This document shows positions 12,320-24,215 of a DNA stretch of 64,000 bases, in pieces (position 1 is the first letter of the stretch; each line of letters begins with the position of its first letter). The notes under the pieces were generated by a model, which was not told the origin of the DNA, made no database searches, and saw only the letters and a list, made by a program, of their open reading frames with translations. Source of the stretch: Epiperipatus broadwayi (lineage: Eukaryota; Onychophora; Udeonychophora; Euonychophora; Peripatidae); assembly GCA_028023455.1 (NCBI GenBank), contig JAQFVV010006543.1, positions 682,001 to 746,000 of the forward strand, written 5' to 3'. The position numbers were made by a program, and so were the translations under genes.

Positions 12320-13251
12320 TTATATATCTTCACATTCCTTTTTCTTCATACAATCTCTAGTCTCAGTAGTAATTTTATTGGTCAATTGCTGCTTTTTTCT
12401 ACCAACTATTTTTGTTATCATTTTTAAAAGTATATCAGTTATTTTTTTATTAATTTCATTCAAGTCTGAATTATGTTCAAAATCTACTAATACTTGAAAC
12501 CAATTTGCAATTTCTAATTTAAATTCATTAGGTTTCTGTAAATTAGGAATATCAACTGTAAATATTGTTTTTCTTAATAATTTTTGTCTCTCTAGTTTCA
12601 CATTAACACGTATCTTACACCTTACTAATCGATGATCACTTCCTGTGTTGAATTTATTAAGAACATTACAATCTTGAAACATGTATTTTCTATTAGTCAA
12701 AATATAATCCAATTCTGCTGTACCTTCATTTGTATGCTTCCATGTCCATTTTCTTTTAACATTTTTCTCAAAAAACGAATTCATAATATAAAGGAGTTTT
12801 TTTTCTGCAAACTCCACAAGTCTATGTCGTCTCTCATTTCTATTACCATAACCAAAATTACCTACAGCATTTTCATCTTAAATTTATTTACCAATTCTAG
12901 CATCAAATCTCCCATAACAATTTGAAAATATTGTTTAGTCTGATCAAAAGCATTTTGTATATCCATATAAAAATCTTCTACTACTTCATCACTATGAAAA
13001 CTTGTTGGGGCATAAACCTGAATTATCTGCATTTGGTATCTGCTATTAAGTTGAATAATTAATCTTGCCACTCTGTTCGATACACCACCAATCTCCGCAA
13101 TGTTGTTCTTCCACTTTTTATTTAGAATAAATCCTACTCCACTTATACTTCCAATATTTGTGCTTTTGGAGTAGAATACATGTGCACTTTTTAAATCACA
13201 TGTTTCTTCATCTTTTCTTCTATCTTTACAAAGTCTAATAATATGTCTCAT
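12320..13251 (-). pseudogene. RTE-like endonuclease, broken
   Basis: Two open pieces (12862-13251 and 12320-12817, minus strand) together cover the endonuclease and linker. Visible signatures are GVGFILNKKW, QVYAPTSFHSDE, IVMGD (the following FNARIG block is altered to LMLELV), WTWKH, ELDYILTNR and SDHRLVRC. Compared with the 35-kb copy, the metal-binding N of the GDFN block is lost. This copy keeps one frame through SDHRLVRCKIRVNVKLERQ, where the 35-kb copy has a one-base frameshift. Dead by inspection. Confidence 0.8.
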
Positions 13252-13599
13252 TTAATATAAGACAGTTCTTTTTCCAATTCTTGAAATCTTCCTTCACTTG
13301 AAAGTGATCTGTAGTTGTAAGTACCTAAATAAAAAGTCATGAAATGGCAGAGTAGATTTGCAATCAGGCAATAGTTACCACTTTCCATCTTTGGCCACCA
13401 ACGACTGCCTTAGCTAGTGACTTTGCAGCCTCTGGGGAATAAGAGCTATGATTTATTTTTTTCTACCATGATTGTGTATATCTATTAGAAAATTTTTTTT
13501 ATTCACACACACATTTATTCTGCCTTATCAGGTAACTGAGAAGAAAGACCATGGTGTTTCTTGATCTTACTAGCTAATACATGTAGGTAAGCAGCCCAT

Positions 13600-13958
13600 T
13601 CATGTTTATATACTACATGGATAACCACATAGTAATAATAGGTCTTTTATTTGCTGATGATATATTCTTGTACACAGAAAGTAGGAAAGTATGGAAGCAT
13701 GGGTAAAGAGATGGGGATTAAATTTAGTGAAGAAAAATCAAAACTAATGATGATAAATGCTGGGGAAAGAGAAGAGAATTTTTATTGGGGAATATAAAGT
13801 TAAATGAGGTGAATAGGTATAACTATTTGAGAATCATCTTAAGTAATCAGAGAAATTGCTTTGATGAATGGAAGAAAAAAATAATAACTGAAGCAAAGAA
13901 AAGAAAGGGACTGATAAAGAAATTAATAGTGTTTTCATATAATAAATATGTAGCATGA
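13600..13958 (+). pseudogene. LINE-2 reverse transcriptase, YADD-box part
   Basis: Resumes the LINE-2 frame after the RTE-like insertion. The plus strand reads GLLFADDIFLYTES, which is the catalytic YADD box (here FADD), followed by VNRYNYLRIILS (the YLG-type block) and KKRKGLIKKLIVFSYNKYV. At about 13958 the sense sequence stops and an inverted segment begins. Confidence 0.75.
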
Positions 13959-13959
13959 A

Positions 13960-14372
13960 TTGTATGGGAGTAGCAGAAGTTTTAACATTCTTTGCCACTA
14001 TAACACATTCCACAATTCTCCAAATGCAATCATCCCACTTTTTGTACAATTATACTGACATAAAGTCTTTATCCAAATCTTCTGCATGCCTTACTACCTT
14101 TCTTTCTCATCCATCTTGTTGCCTGTGCTTTACTTGTAACCCAATTAAATACTATTTTGGCTATTCTCTAACTATCAATGAATTGCAATTTACTGAACAT
14201 TTTTATTTTGCTTTTTGCAGCTCTCATATAAAAACTTGACCATCCCATTTCTCCTTGAACTGCCTCCTTTGCCATCTGCACCTAATGCATGTCTTCTTAC
14301 TTCTCTTTGTATTTTTTCTAAGTAATCTAACACCTCTTTATTACTACATGATGCATCATTCCATAAGTTAAA
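13960..14372 (-). pseudogene. Inverted internal segment of LINE-2
   Basis: On the minus strand this segment encodes LINE-2 sequence, including LEKIQREVRRHALGADGKGG and MVKFLYESCKKQNKNVQ. The same block lies uninterrupted with downstream LINE-2 sequence in the copy at 17.9-18.2 kb. Here it is flanked on both sides by LINE-2 in plus orientation, so about 410 bases have been inverted in place. Confidence 0.7.
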
Positions 14373-14935
14373 AGAATAAATGCATTAATAAAAAATAGAG
14401 ACTTGGAGAAATGGAAAACAAATATGGAAAGTAAAAGAATTTAAATATATATAAAAATAAACAGAATATTAGGTGTGAATTAATTTACGATAATAGCAAG
14501 GAAAGTAGTTTACAGTTTGAGGCTTGAACAGGATTGTTAGCAACAAGGAAATGTACACATAAATGGAAAAATGTGACTTATTTAGTCTGCAAGTTATGTA
14601 AGGAAGGCATGGAAAATATTAGGTATCTCTTAATTGAATGTAAATGTTTACAAGCAGAAAGAGTACAAACAATGAAGTTGTGGGAGAATAAATATAAACA
14701 AAGTTGAGTATATAGAAAGTGGATTCTTGTTTTTTTATGTTGGTTGGGATCTAGATATAAAAATCATAGAATGGACAAAGATGATGTGGAAATGGGATGG
14801 AGTAGGATAGAGAAGAATATGGGAAAAACAAGGTGGAAAATGGAAAGGAGGGTAAGGAAGCTAACAGGTTTCTTTGGTCATAGTGGCTGAGAGATCCCTG
14901 ACTTTGATAAAGGAGTAGCCATATCATTAAATATT
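14373..14935 (+). pseudogene. LINE-2 C-terminal zinc finger and 3' end
   Basis: The plus strand reads INALIKNRDLEKWKTNMESK, then CDLF followed, after frame changes, by CKLCKEGMENIRYLLIEC. This is a CxxC...C knuckle common at the C-terminus of LINE polyproteins. The 3' part (GGGATGGAGTAGGATAG, AGCTAACAGGTTTC, GGCTGAGAGATCC) recurs at 17.3 kb (inverted) and at 24.9 kb. Confidence 0.75.
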
Positions 14936-14981
14936 TTACTATTAGTACTTCCTGTCAAATTAAGTTAACTACTTACTTATT

Positions 14982-15865
14982 TAAAGTTGTAATTAATAAT
15001 TTGTAAAGTGCATACTCATTATGTAAGTAATATATATTAAGGCTACAATCTTAAGACTATACGCTTAAAATGTGATAGGGACCTCTACAAATCTAAACAC
15101 AAGATTAATGACTTTAAAAGCATTTGATTTGACAGTGTGAAGCTATTAAATATATCACTGAGTAAGTCCACAATTTCTATACAAACTAACATCCACAAAA
15201 TCTTTCGATTTACAATGAGTCAGTATGAAGTTATTATAATTAGAAATCTTTTAAAATAATTTAAAGTTGTAATTAATAATTTGTAAAGTGCATATTCATT
15301 ATGTAAGTAATATATATTAGGGCTATAACCTTAAGGCTATGTATCTAAAATGCGATAGTAGGGATCTCTACAAATCTAAACACAAGATTAATGACTTTAA
15401 AAGACAAGAATGGCCACTCTTATCTTTGACCTAATTTCTAAATATGTATAGGTGAGTCTGAAGCATTTATGATTTGAGAGCGTGAAGCTATTAAATACTT
15501 CACTGATTAAGTCCACAATGTCTGTACAAACTAACATACATGAAATCTTTTGATTTATAATGAGTCAGTATGAAGTTCTTATAATTAAAAATCTTTTAAA
15601 TCTTGTAAATTGAAAGATTTTGCGTATGTTAGTTTGTATAGAAATTGTGGACTTAATCAGTGAAATATTTAATAGCTTCACGTTTTCAAATCAAAATGCT
15701 TTAGATTCACCTATATATTTAGAAATTAGGTCAAAGATAAGAGTGGCTGCTCTTGTTTTTTAAGGCCGTTAATCTTGTGTTTAGATTTGTAGAGGTTCCT
15801 GCTGTCACATTTTAGATGCATAGTCTTAAGGTTATAGCCTTAATATATATTACTTACTTATTTGT
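14982..15865. repeat. Family E cluster: two direct copies and one inverted copy
   Basis: Copy 1 (about 14982-15255) and copy 2 (15259-15595) are head to tail, both starting TTTAAAGTTGTAATTAATAA and including CTCTACAAATCTAAACACAA and AAGTCCACAAT. Copy 3 (15600-15865) is their inverted partner. Copies 2 and 3 also share an internal block, AAGATAAGAGTGGC and its complement, that copy 1 lacks. No coding capacity. Fragments lie at 2265-2425 and 46.6 kb. Confidence 0.85.
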
Positions 15866-17284
15866 AAAATTTTCTACATAATATGCTAAAGGGTGTTCAT
15901 CAAATTTTGTATGTTATAATTGCCCAATATAAATGCTAAGAAAATAAATTTACAAAAAGCAATCCTAAATAGAAAATATTCATTAAAAAAAATAACATAA
16001 ATGCAATTTATAAAGTATTCTAATTCAGTAATTGTATATTATCCTGTCTACCAAGTTTGTTAGCCATTTTTTAAATTATATAGTTTAAGGGACTCTACAG
16101 GTATTTGCTTATGTTTTCTTTTTTAATTTTATTTTACTGAATATGTGTTAGTTATTAAGTTTTAAAAAATTAATAAATCAATTACAAATTCCATTCAGAT
16201 GGTTTATTTCAATTCTTTTATTTATATTATAACATGTAAATGCTAACACACTCCGAAGCATTGTTGCAGTAATGCACCTGTTTCCAGCCAGCATATTTAA
16301 GTAACATCATGAAATCTAGGCATTCATTTCAGTTTTAAATATTTGTCTTTACTGATGAAGGCAAAAATTCCATTATTTTGGAAGTGGAAATTTTATAACC
16401 CTATATGATCAGAGATCCACTGATTACTTAAGTTTATAGTAGATGGCTCTAGTGTATGATAAAAATATTTGCTCTAAAAACTGTAAAATTATGTGATATT
16501 GTTGATGTCATGTGATATTGCTGGAATAATTTTTAGATCCTACTCTAGAGCTTTTTATTGTAAACTTGAGTAATCAATGGAGACCCAATGATATAGCACT
16601 ACAAATTTCAACTTGAGACTCATCTGTTATCTTTATCTTAAAGGAGTTCTATTTTGTACAAATTCTGATATATTCTAAACCTTATACTACATAACTGGTT
16701 TATTTTCAGTGCTAGAAATGTAAAGTACTATTTATGCAGCCAGAATTGACATGAGTATATAGATTCATTGATTTTTTTTATTAAATGTTATATGGATGAT
16801 GAAAATATTAATAATGAATTAACAATTATACTATGAAATTTAACAATATAAAAGAATTGTAAGGATTTACAGTACAGTTTTTAAAGTGATGTATGGAATC
16901 ACTTTAGCTTATCAATAGTTTTGCAATTAAGCAGTGTCACTTAATCATCATTGATATTCATTTATTGCCACTGATACTCTCATAGTACATCAATGTACCA
17001 AGGAACTATATCATGCAATCTTTTCTATGTACTTTGCAGATATATTTGTCATCATAGAGATGGCCAAATCCTTGATTATAAAAAATACATCATTGTCAAT
17101 AATTTGTCTCATTTTGCCACTGGTTTAGCATACATATAGAGAGGTGTATTTGAATTAAAGATTTTGGATCAATTCCTAACACAACCTTTAACTTTAGTAC
17201 TGGAATATCATAAATCCTTAATAACGTATGCAGATATTATCATTTATTCAATTCTGAGAAATGTATTTATTGTTTGCCTCTAAT
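15866..17284. other. AT-rich DNA, no gene seen
   Basis: No gene. A short block at 16540-16600 (CTACTCTAGAGC, TGTAAACTTGAGTAATCAATG) recurs at 19.75-19.80 kb. An isolated CTGATGAAGGC lies near 16350 without a convincing hairpin. Confidence 0.4.
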
Positions 17285-18225
17285 AATGATGTGATGTAAT
17301 ACACTATGACTTTTTATACGGAGTCAGGAATGTCTCAGCAACTATGCCCAGAGAAACCTGTTTGCCACTTTGACTTACCTTTTCATTCCCCACTCCCAAG
17401 TTTTCCCATATTCTTCTTTATCCTGCTCCATCCCATTTCCATAACACAATATTTGACAACCCCATGGCCTTTATAGCTAAAACCCTTTTATTTTTTCCCA
17501 AACCCAGCATAAAAACTAATAAGTCACTTTCTATATAATCACTTTGTTCATATTTATTCTTCCACAGCTTTATTATTTGTACTTTTTCTGCTTTCATGCA
17601 TTTACATTCAATAAACAGATGTCTAATATGCCTTCCTTACACAACTTGCAGACTAAATCACATATTTTTCATATATTCCCTTGTTTCTAAAGATCCTGTT
17701 CAAGCCTTAAACAGTAAACTACTTTCCTTGCTATTATCATAAATTAACTTGCACCCAATATTCTGTTTACTTCTATAAATATTTAAACTCTTTTTACTCT
17801 TCATACTAGCTCTCCAACTCCCTATTCTTTATTAATGTATCTATTCTTCTATCCCATTTCTTAACACTATAACACTCAACAATTATCCTAACACAATAAT
17901 CTCACCTTTTGTATAAGTATACTGACATAAATTCTTCATCTAAATCGTCTGCATATCATATTATTTTTCACACCCATCTTGTTGCCTGCCTTTTATTCAT
18001 ACTATTTTGGCTATTCTTTTATTATCCATAAACTGCAATCTACTGATCATTTTCACTTTGCTTTTTGCATCTCTCATATAAAAACTTGACCACCCCATTT
18101 CTCCTTGAATTGCCTCCTTTGCCATCCACATAGAACTTCTGCATCTAATGCATGTGTTCCTACTCCTCTTTATACTTTTTGTAAATAATCTAATACCCCT
18201 TTACTAACACATAATGCATTGTTAG
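17285..18225 (-). mobile_element. LINE-2 3' half, inverted orientation
   Basis: Reverse-complement match to the LINE-2 3' region. Plus-strand strings include AAACCTGTTTGCCACTTTGA, CCTGCTCCATCCCATTTCC, ACACAACTTGCAGACTAAATC (zinc knuckle region) and CCATTTCTCCTTGAATTGCC. It also covers the segment that is inverted at 13.96-14.37 kb and shows the normal linear order. Many stops. Confidence 0.8.
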
Positions 18226-18850
18226 AGTTCAGAAACATCGAAAGTGACATCTGGAGTCATAATTCATAGATCTTGAGTTCAGTCACCCACAACATTGCAT
18301 GAAACCACACAAGGCATTGCTGCTCATGATTAGTAAGCAAGATAAAAGATACTTCATCACTTTTATCTATTTTATTTCTCATACTTTTACTAATACAGAT
18401 TTTATAGATTTTTTAAAAAAAATTTATCTGCTTTTATCAATATCCTGTCCAATTTATCAAATGTTCTTTCAAGATCGATGAAATGAATATTGACTTTCCT
18501 GTCATTTCCTTCAACAATTATAATAATTCCATCATATTTTTGTTTCTGTGTTTTTTAATCTAAATTCTTTTCTAGAATTGGAGAATGTGTACTTTATTAA
18601 GACACATAATCGTTAAAGTTGCAATCTTTAAGTGTCCATATATATTCAATGGACCATTAGTAAGATTGGATTTCCATTCTTATCAAGTGGATGTCCAGTC
18701 TTGCTATTAAAAGGTGAGAAGGTTGCCTTGACAGCTGTGAGAAATATTGTTTACTATCTTTATTGTGAATGTTTAGGTGGTTACTGGTTGCTTTTTAATT
18801 AAATAAAATATGTTTTTTTTTTCAAAAGATTTTATTGCACATGAGTTTAT
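18226..18850. other. AT-rich DNA, no gene seen
   Basis: A short open frame at 18299-18481 has no recognisable domain. The stretch GAAAGTGACATCTGGAGTC...GAGTTCAGTC near 18238-18285 is faintly tRNA-like but not supported. Confidence 0.3.
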
Positions 18851-18864
18851 AAATTTGAGCAAAG

Positions 18865-18955
18865 GAAGTGCCAATACTAGTATCTATCCTAGAACCCAAA
18901 TCCCAGAATCTGATACTCTACCACTGCACTAAAATGCAAATGGCAATATATGTAA
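18865..18955 (-). repeat. tRNA-derived SINE-like head
   Basis: The minus strand has TTTTAGTGCAGTGGTAGAGT (A-box-like TAGTGCAGTGG) followed about 25 bases later by GGGTTCTAGGAT (B-box-like). Spacing and order fit a tRNA-derived promoter, but a clean cloverleaf is not evident. It differs in sequence from the SINE at 1.5 kb. Confidence 0.5.
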
Positions 18956-19399
18956 ATTGAACAGTTAATCACTCAGAAGGTCATAAGATGGTTGAAGCCC
19001 CAGATATGATACCCTGAGCTTCAATTCTTGAATCTTTTGAGGTCTTAAGAGTGCTTTTCTACTTCCACATTAAACTGCATAAATCCAGTATAACAGGAAA
19101 AGTACATAGGTTAAGTTTTATATTTTAAAATTATGGCTTGTGTTTAAAACTTAACCACTTTATATCATGACAGTTTTTACTTATGATTCTGAAATATGGA
19201 ACTTAAATCTAAAAATTAACTAACATTGCAAACAAATACAGAAGACGATTGAAAAAAAATTATTATAAATAATAAAGGAGAAAAAATGGAATTGAACTTC
19301 AATTGGTAAAGTGATACTAGTGTAATGATTTCAGAAACAAAGATAGGTTCAACTCATAGTAAGAAGTTAAAAATAATTAATAATTTATTAAAATTCTTA
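18956..19399. other. No gene seen
   Basis: AT-rich. Could include the body of the SINE-like repeat to the left, but no second copy in the window confirms this. Confidence 0.3.
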
Positions 19400-19675
19400 G
19401 AGGATACCCAGTACATACTCAGTGCAAGCCAATGACTGCAGGAAGGTTTGTGCATAAAATCCCTATTTAGTGCCTACTCTGATGAAAGCCACAAGCTAGA
19501 AACTAGTGTGGGGATATTGGATGAGTAGGCACTAGATGGGGATTTTATGCACAAACCTTTCTGTATCCATTAATTACTCTGGCTTGTACTGAGTGGCACT
19601 GCTGTATAAAGAGTTTTGCCTCTGTGAAAAGCAGCTTGTGTAAGCATAAGGAATGATGATCATGTGATGAAGATT
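19400..19675. repeat. Family A foldback copy
   Basis: Left arm CTCAGTGCAAGCCAATG...TTTGTGCATAAAATCCC and right arm GGGGATTTTATGCACAAACC...TTACTCTGGCTTGTACTGAG. Between them CTGATGA (19479-19485), A, stem AGC/GCT with loop CACAA, A, GAAA (19499-19502). The right end reaches GATGATCATGTGATG. No clear target duplication. Confidence 0.8.
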
Positions 19676-21160
19676 AACCAGTAATGAGAACGGATCAAAA
19701 AATAGTTTAATATAGCCTGATAAATGTCTTCTTTAGAAGCAGTAATTTACTGTATCTATGCTACTCTAGAGCCAGCTACTGTAAACTTGAGCAATCAATG
19801 AATATTAGATGATTGTGTTATAATATTATAATAGTTTGTGGCCAACAGACATTGGAAATGAGTATTAATCTACTTTATTTTACATAACCAGCAACCATAT
19901 TAAACGCTTTTATATTTTTAGCCAATAGTCTGAAATTCAAAAATAGATTTATAATCCAAATCCAATAACTACCTATTTTAGTGATCTCATTTTTATCTTA
20001 ATTGAAGACATTTTTCGTCTTTTGATTAGGATGATTTATAATAACAAACATTGCATTATTTTTTCTATTTACATTATATATGCTTTTAGGGGGAATAATT
20101 CAACCGTTTTCTCTATTCATTTGCTAACAAATAATCTTTTCTAGACAATTATAAAAAAATTTACAATGAGAATTTGAAGAGAAAAAATGTTTTGTGTTGA
20201 TATAGGGTACAAATGTAAGACTAGTGCATATAAAGTATTAGGCTTAATACTGCTCTCATAATGCTTTACTGTGATTGTCATAAAATGCTTTTGTAGTTTT
20301 AATTTCATTGTACTGAACACAATGCTGACTTTATTTATATAAATTTGTCTCATGTCAATAACTTTTCAGTCTGAATTATCTTTAGCCCAAAGTATCGATC
20401 TAGAGTTAACTCTGGTTATGTTAATTCAGATCTACCTTAATATCTTTGAAAAATAATTTCAGTTTCAGATCTACCTTAATATATTTGAAAAGTAACTTTT
20501 AGTAATACATGCTGGAAAAGTACTAGTTTTAAATTTTGACCGCATATCATATGTAATTTGTATCTTGTTTAAATGTTGGAGTTAATTATGAATCACCTGT
20601 ACAAAAAAGTGATAATCAGTTTTTAATAACCCACTGTAGTGCAAAGTTCTTTCTGGCAGTTCCCATAGCAAAAAGAAAAAAAAACATTACCCTCAAGGCT
20701 TGCAAAAATGCTGAATGGTGAAAGTTTTAGCCTATTTTATCATTTCTTTAATTATGCTCAAGATAACTCGTTAAATGCCCAATTATCAACTGATATTAGG
20801 ATGGCCTAAAAATATGATAGTGTTATAGTAGTACTACCTTCCATGCCTTAAACCTGGCTTTGAATATAGTACAAGTGAATCCCCTTATATTAGTAATATC
20901 TGCCATGCCTTACACCTGGCTTTGAATATGGGCCACACAAACTTGAACATAGTTTTTAGAAGGTTGATAATTAACATATTAGTATTTAAAAAATGGATAT
21001 CTAACTATTTTTAGCCTAGCCTCAAGGTAAAGCAATCATGGAAAACTATTCAAACTGTTACTACCCAGCAATTGGTAAGGCCAATATATTGTTACTCTGT
21101 AAAGAATATTGCAAAGACCTTTGCATTTCACTAGCTGATTAAAGATTGTTTTTTTTTAAA
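19676..21160. other. AT-rich DNA with two short tandem duplications
   Basis: CAGATCTACCTTAATAT is repeated 38 bases apart at about 20428 and 20466. A block with CCATGCCTTA and ACCTGGCTTTGAATAT is repeated about 66 bases apart (20840-20875 and 20905-20940). No gene recognised. Confidence 0.55.
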
Positions 21161-21398
21161 TTCCCTGCATGATTTGGTGCAGGGCAGAGCAGCAGGTGCT
21201 GGAATTCAAGATCTATCCATGAACCATAGCTCAGTTTTGTCATTTCCAATGTATAAACTTTTTACAAGCTCCCAAGCAATAGACTCTTTGAATATTTTTT
21301 GCCCTGCATGGTTTGATGCAATTGTAGGGTGGCAGACTTATATAATCTATTATTGTTGGTGTTTGAACTTCATATGAATTCCCAAGCAATAGCATTCA
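21161..21398 (+). repeat. Two tandem SINE-like copies
   Basis: CCCTGCATGATTTGGTGCAG begins the first (about 21162) and CCCTGCATGGTTTGATGCAA the second (about 21301). Both end with a CCCAAGCAATAG block. The first has GGTGCTGGAATTCAAGATCT where the 1.5-kb copy has GGTTGTGGATCGAGTCT, a B-box position. The copies are degenerate. Confidence 0.55.
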
Positions 21399-21413
21399 AT
21401 TACTATTTACCTA

Positions 21414-21932
21414 AACAAGGCAAAACTCTCCATACAGTAGTGCCACCCTGTGCCAATCAGAGTAATCAATGGATGCCAGAAGGCTTGTGCATAAAATCCC
21501 ATCTAGTGCCTACTCATCCAATATCCCCAGACTAGTTTCTGGCTTGTGACCTTCATCAGTGAGGAGCCCTGGATCTGAGAGCACTGCACCTAGATCTTAG
21601 GATCTAATGCAATCCTCAAGCAGCCACCTTTTATCTCTACTTAACTACAAAACTATGAGAATGAAATTGGAAAATACAATAATATTTTCAATCCAAGCTC
21701 AATAGCTTATATAGTCATATGGTTCTGAACCCAGTTCAGTACCCATCCATTTTGGTGAATTTGGCTCTTTAACAACCATAGCTACCACTATCCTATTAGG
21801 CAGGATTGGTGTCCATCCATTGATTACTCTGATTGGCACAGGGTGGTACTACTGTATGGAGAGAGTTTTGCCTTGTTTAATAACAATTATGTGCTAGTAT
21901 AAGAGATGGTGATCATGTGATGTTTAGTGGTT
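21414..21932. repeat. Family A foldback with 14-bp target duplication
   Basis: Starts AACAAGGCAAAACTCTCC and contains the inverse GGAGAGAGTTTTGCCTTGTT near 21860-21880, then runs on to GGTGATCATGTGATGTTTAG. TTACTATTTACCTA occurs at 21400-21413 and 21933-21946 and is the apparent target-site duplication. Minus-strand motif at 21559-21537: CTGATGA, A, GGT/GCC stem with loop CACAA, A, GAAA. This is one of the most complete copies and is non-coding. Confidence 0.85.
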
Positions 21933-21946
21933 TTACTATTTACCTA

Positions 21947-23626
21947 CAGAACGACTCGTGGCTATCTGGGGGAAAAACTCTAAGTTTATTCGAATCCTCC
22001 AAGTTTTATCTGCACCTCATGGACATAAAATACAAATGTATCAATACTTATATTATGCAGTCTTTCTTTCATTTTGTGTATATTTATAAAGAGTAGCAAA
22101 AGATTTTTATTTTATGTAGCCTTTTAAAAATTTGACAGAATATAAAATTGATTTTGCTTTTGGTGAAATATATGAGGAAATTGCTAATATACTAAATAAA
22201 TGGCAGAAAGGGAAATAAGTTTGCTGATTAATAGGGTTGAGATTACCTGAAAAGGCTATTAAAAATCTGCTTTTTTGGCAATCAAATCACCGTCACCCGG
22301 TGATTCGGGATCAAAGATGCATCCTTTCTGAGTATAATTAAAAACCTTTCGAGAGAATCTTTTTTCTAACTTAAAAAAAAGTATATAAAAAAATCACCAA
22401 TTCATATTAATTCTTCCACTTGTAACCGATATAGGAAATCATAATATATTTAAAGAGATATGCCTCGTGTGTGTGTGTGTGTGTGAACAATCTGCTATAA
22501 ATAAAATTTTATAGCTTCTAAAAATATTGCCAAGAATACTCATCAAACAAAAACATAATATATATATATAATTACATTAATAAAAATATTGCAATTAAAT
22601 TAATTGATAGGGGTTCACGAATTAATAAAAAGATTGAGCACCAGATGTGATATAGTTATGCCATGACTTATGGACCTTAAGTCCAAAATCTATCATTCAA
22701 CTCTTGTACCAAACCATCCAGGCTATTATAAAGTAATGATTCAAAGTGGGACACAAGCACACAAGATGTTTTCTTAAGTTTAGAATCGTATAAAATTATA
22801 AAACAAAAGTACTTCTATCTCAGTGGGATCACCATTAGTTTCAATGTATGAATTTAGATATTGAAGTTTATATTTTAATTTATTTCTGACCCTTAAGAAG
22901 ATGAATACTAATTTTTTTTACTCTTCTATTTCAAAAAATAGTAGTGAATTTTTGAGCTATCTATTACAATGAACAAATATAACGTATTCACTGCAAGTTT
23001 TATCATTCAGGGTATATAATATTTCCTAAGAAGCTAATATGATTCTGTTATTATACCAGTGCCTGGATGTAATTTTTAAACTTATGTAATGGGTTCTTCT
23101 TTCTGATTTTTCTATAAATAGGTTTATTTGCATTCATTCATTTTTGCTGGGATTCATCATGAACAAAGAAGCCTGAAAAAGATAAATAACCACCAAGGTA
23201 CATTTTGTACAGAATCAGCACTGTTCAGGTAGACCAGATCACAGAAGTCATCATTTGTTCAGTATTTATCAATATCAAATACTATACATTGATTTATAGG
23301 TGTAAAACTATCTACATCTACAATTTTGATACCAACAACTTTGGATAAGTACATTAATGATGATCACTAATTATTTATTAAATTAAAGATTATCCCTAGC
23401 ACAGATATAAACTTTTTATGTTAATCATAAATACATGGAATAAAAAAGAATTGGAGAAATATGGAAGTTGTCTAATCTATATTTAAAACTTCTAACTCCA
23501 CCACATATTCGAGAAATATATGAACAAAAAGATTTAAAAAAAACAAATGACTACCCAAGTTGCATGATAGTTGGCTCAGGTTATAATCTATTATACATAT
23601 CTTCATAAATTGCTCAGTATTTACCA
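21947..23626. other. AT-rich DNA, no gene seen
   Basis: Contains a (GT)n run at about 22468-22486, a small hairpin ATCACCG/CGGTGAT near 22285-22304 and TA runs near 22558. No gene recognised. Confidence 0.4.
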
Positions 23627-23882
23627 GGAAAAACTCTCCACACAGTAGTGTCACTCAGTGCAAACCAGAGTAATCAATGGATGTAGGAAGATTTGTGCAT
23701 ATATATATTAAATCCCTATCTAGTGCCTACTCATCCAATAACCCCAGATAGGGATTTTATGCACAAACCTTCATGCATCCATTGATTACTCTGGCTTGTA
23801 TTGAGTGATCCTACTGTATGGAGAGTTTTGCCTCTGTGAAAAACAGTTTGTGTAAGCATTAAGAATGGTGATCATGTGTAAT
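23627..23882. repeat. Family A foldback copy, short core
   Basis: Arms AAAACTCTCCACACAGTAG...CCAGAGTAATCAATGG and CCATTGATTACTCTGGCTTG...TATGGAGAGTTTTGCC. The central hairpin-motif region is deleted: the sequence goes from CATCCAATAACCCCAG directly into ATAGGGATTTTATGC. Right end GGTGATCATGTG. Confidence 0.8.
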
Positions 23883-24084
23883 TTATAACATTTGTTTGTT
23901 CACTGATTAGCTAATTTTAAATTTATACAATGTCTCTTACTATCTATATATGTATTGTCAATTTATCTTATTTTTATATACACCTGGGTCTCGTTTTATG
24001 CGGATTTATTTAATGCGATTTTGAAGTTCTGTGATTCATGTTTCTTCTTAATATTTTTGTATGCGGTTTTCTTTTATGCAATTA

Positions 24085-24215
24085 AAATTATTAGATCAGA
24101 AGTCGAGCTCCAATAATGTGCTATTACTTTAAATATTATAAATTTTGTGCACTCACACATCATATTTAAAGTAATAGCGCATTATCGGAGTTCGATTTCC
24201 ATCTAATAATTTCAA
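24085..24215. repeat. Hairpin inside the pogo-like element
   Basis: Inverted arms: GTCGAGCTCCAATAATGTGC and TATTACTTTAAATAT against ATATTTAAAGTAATA and GCGCATTATCGGAGTTCGAT, separated by about 28 bases. Confidence 0.75.

Larger units (their letters stand above)
10656..13631 (-). mobile_element. RTE-like LINE, decayed copy nested in LINE-2
   Basis: Matches the better copy at 32.88-36.0 kb over its whole length, minus strand. The 3' end lies at about 10660, with ATTATCAATCATTATCAATG on the plus strand. The endonuclease part is at about 12320-13320 (fragments SGVGFILNKKW, YAPTSFHSDEV, AELDYILTNRKY, GSDHRLVR). The reverse transcriptase part is at about 11586-12300 (NYRPISFLSVLYK, QTLDFNHPKKEAGFKSGFS). 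The C-terminal domain is at 10680-11480. It has multiple frameshifts and stops, and a CT microsatellite at 10797-10819 lies within the 3' region. The element sits precisely where the LINE-2 reading frame breaks just before its YADD box, so it inserted later. Confidence 0.85.

Noticed and set aside
16345-16400. Another hairpin motif starting CTGATGAAGGC
   Set aside because: No matching stem or GAAA follows at the right distance.
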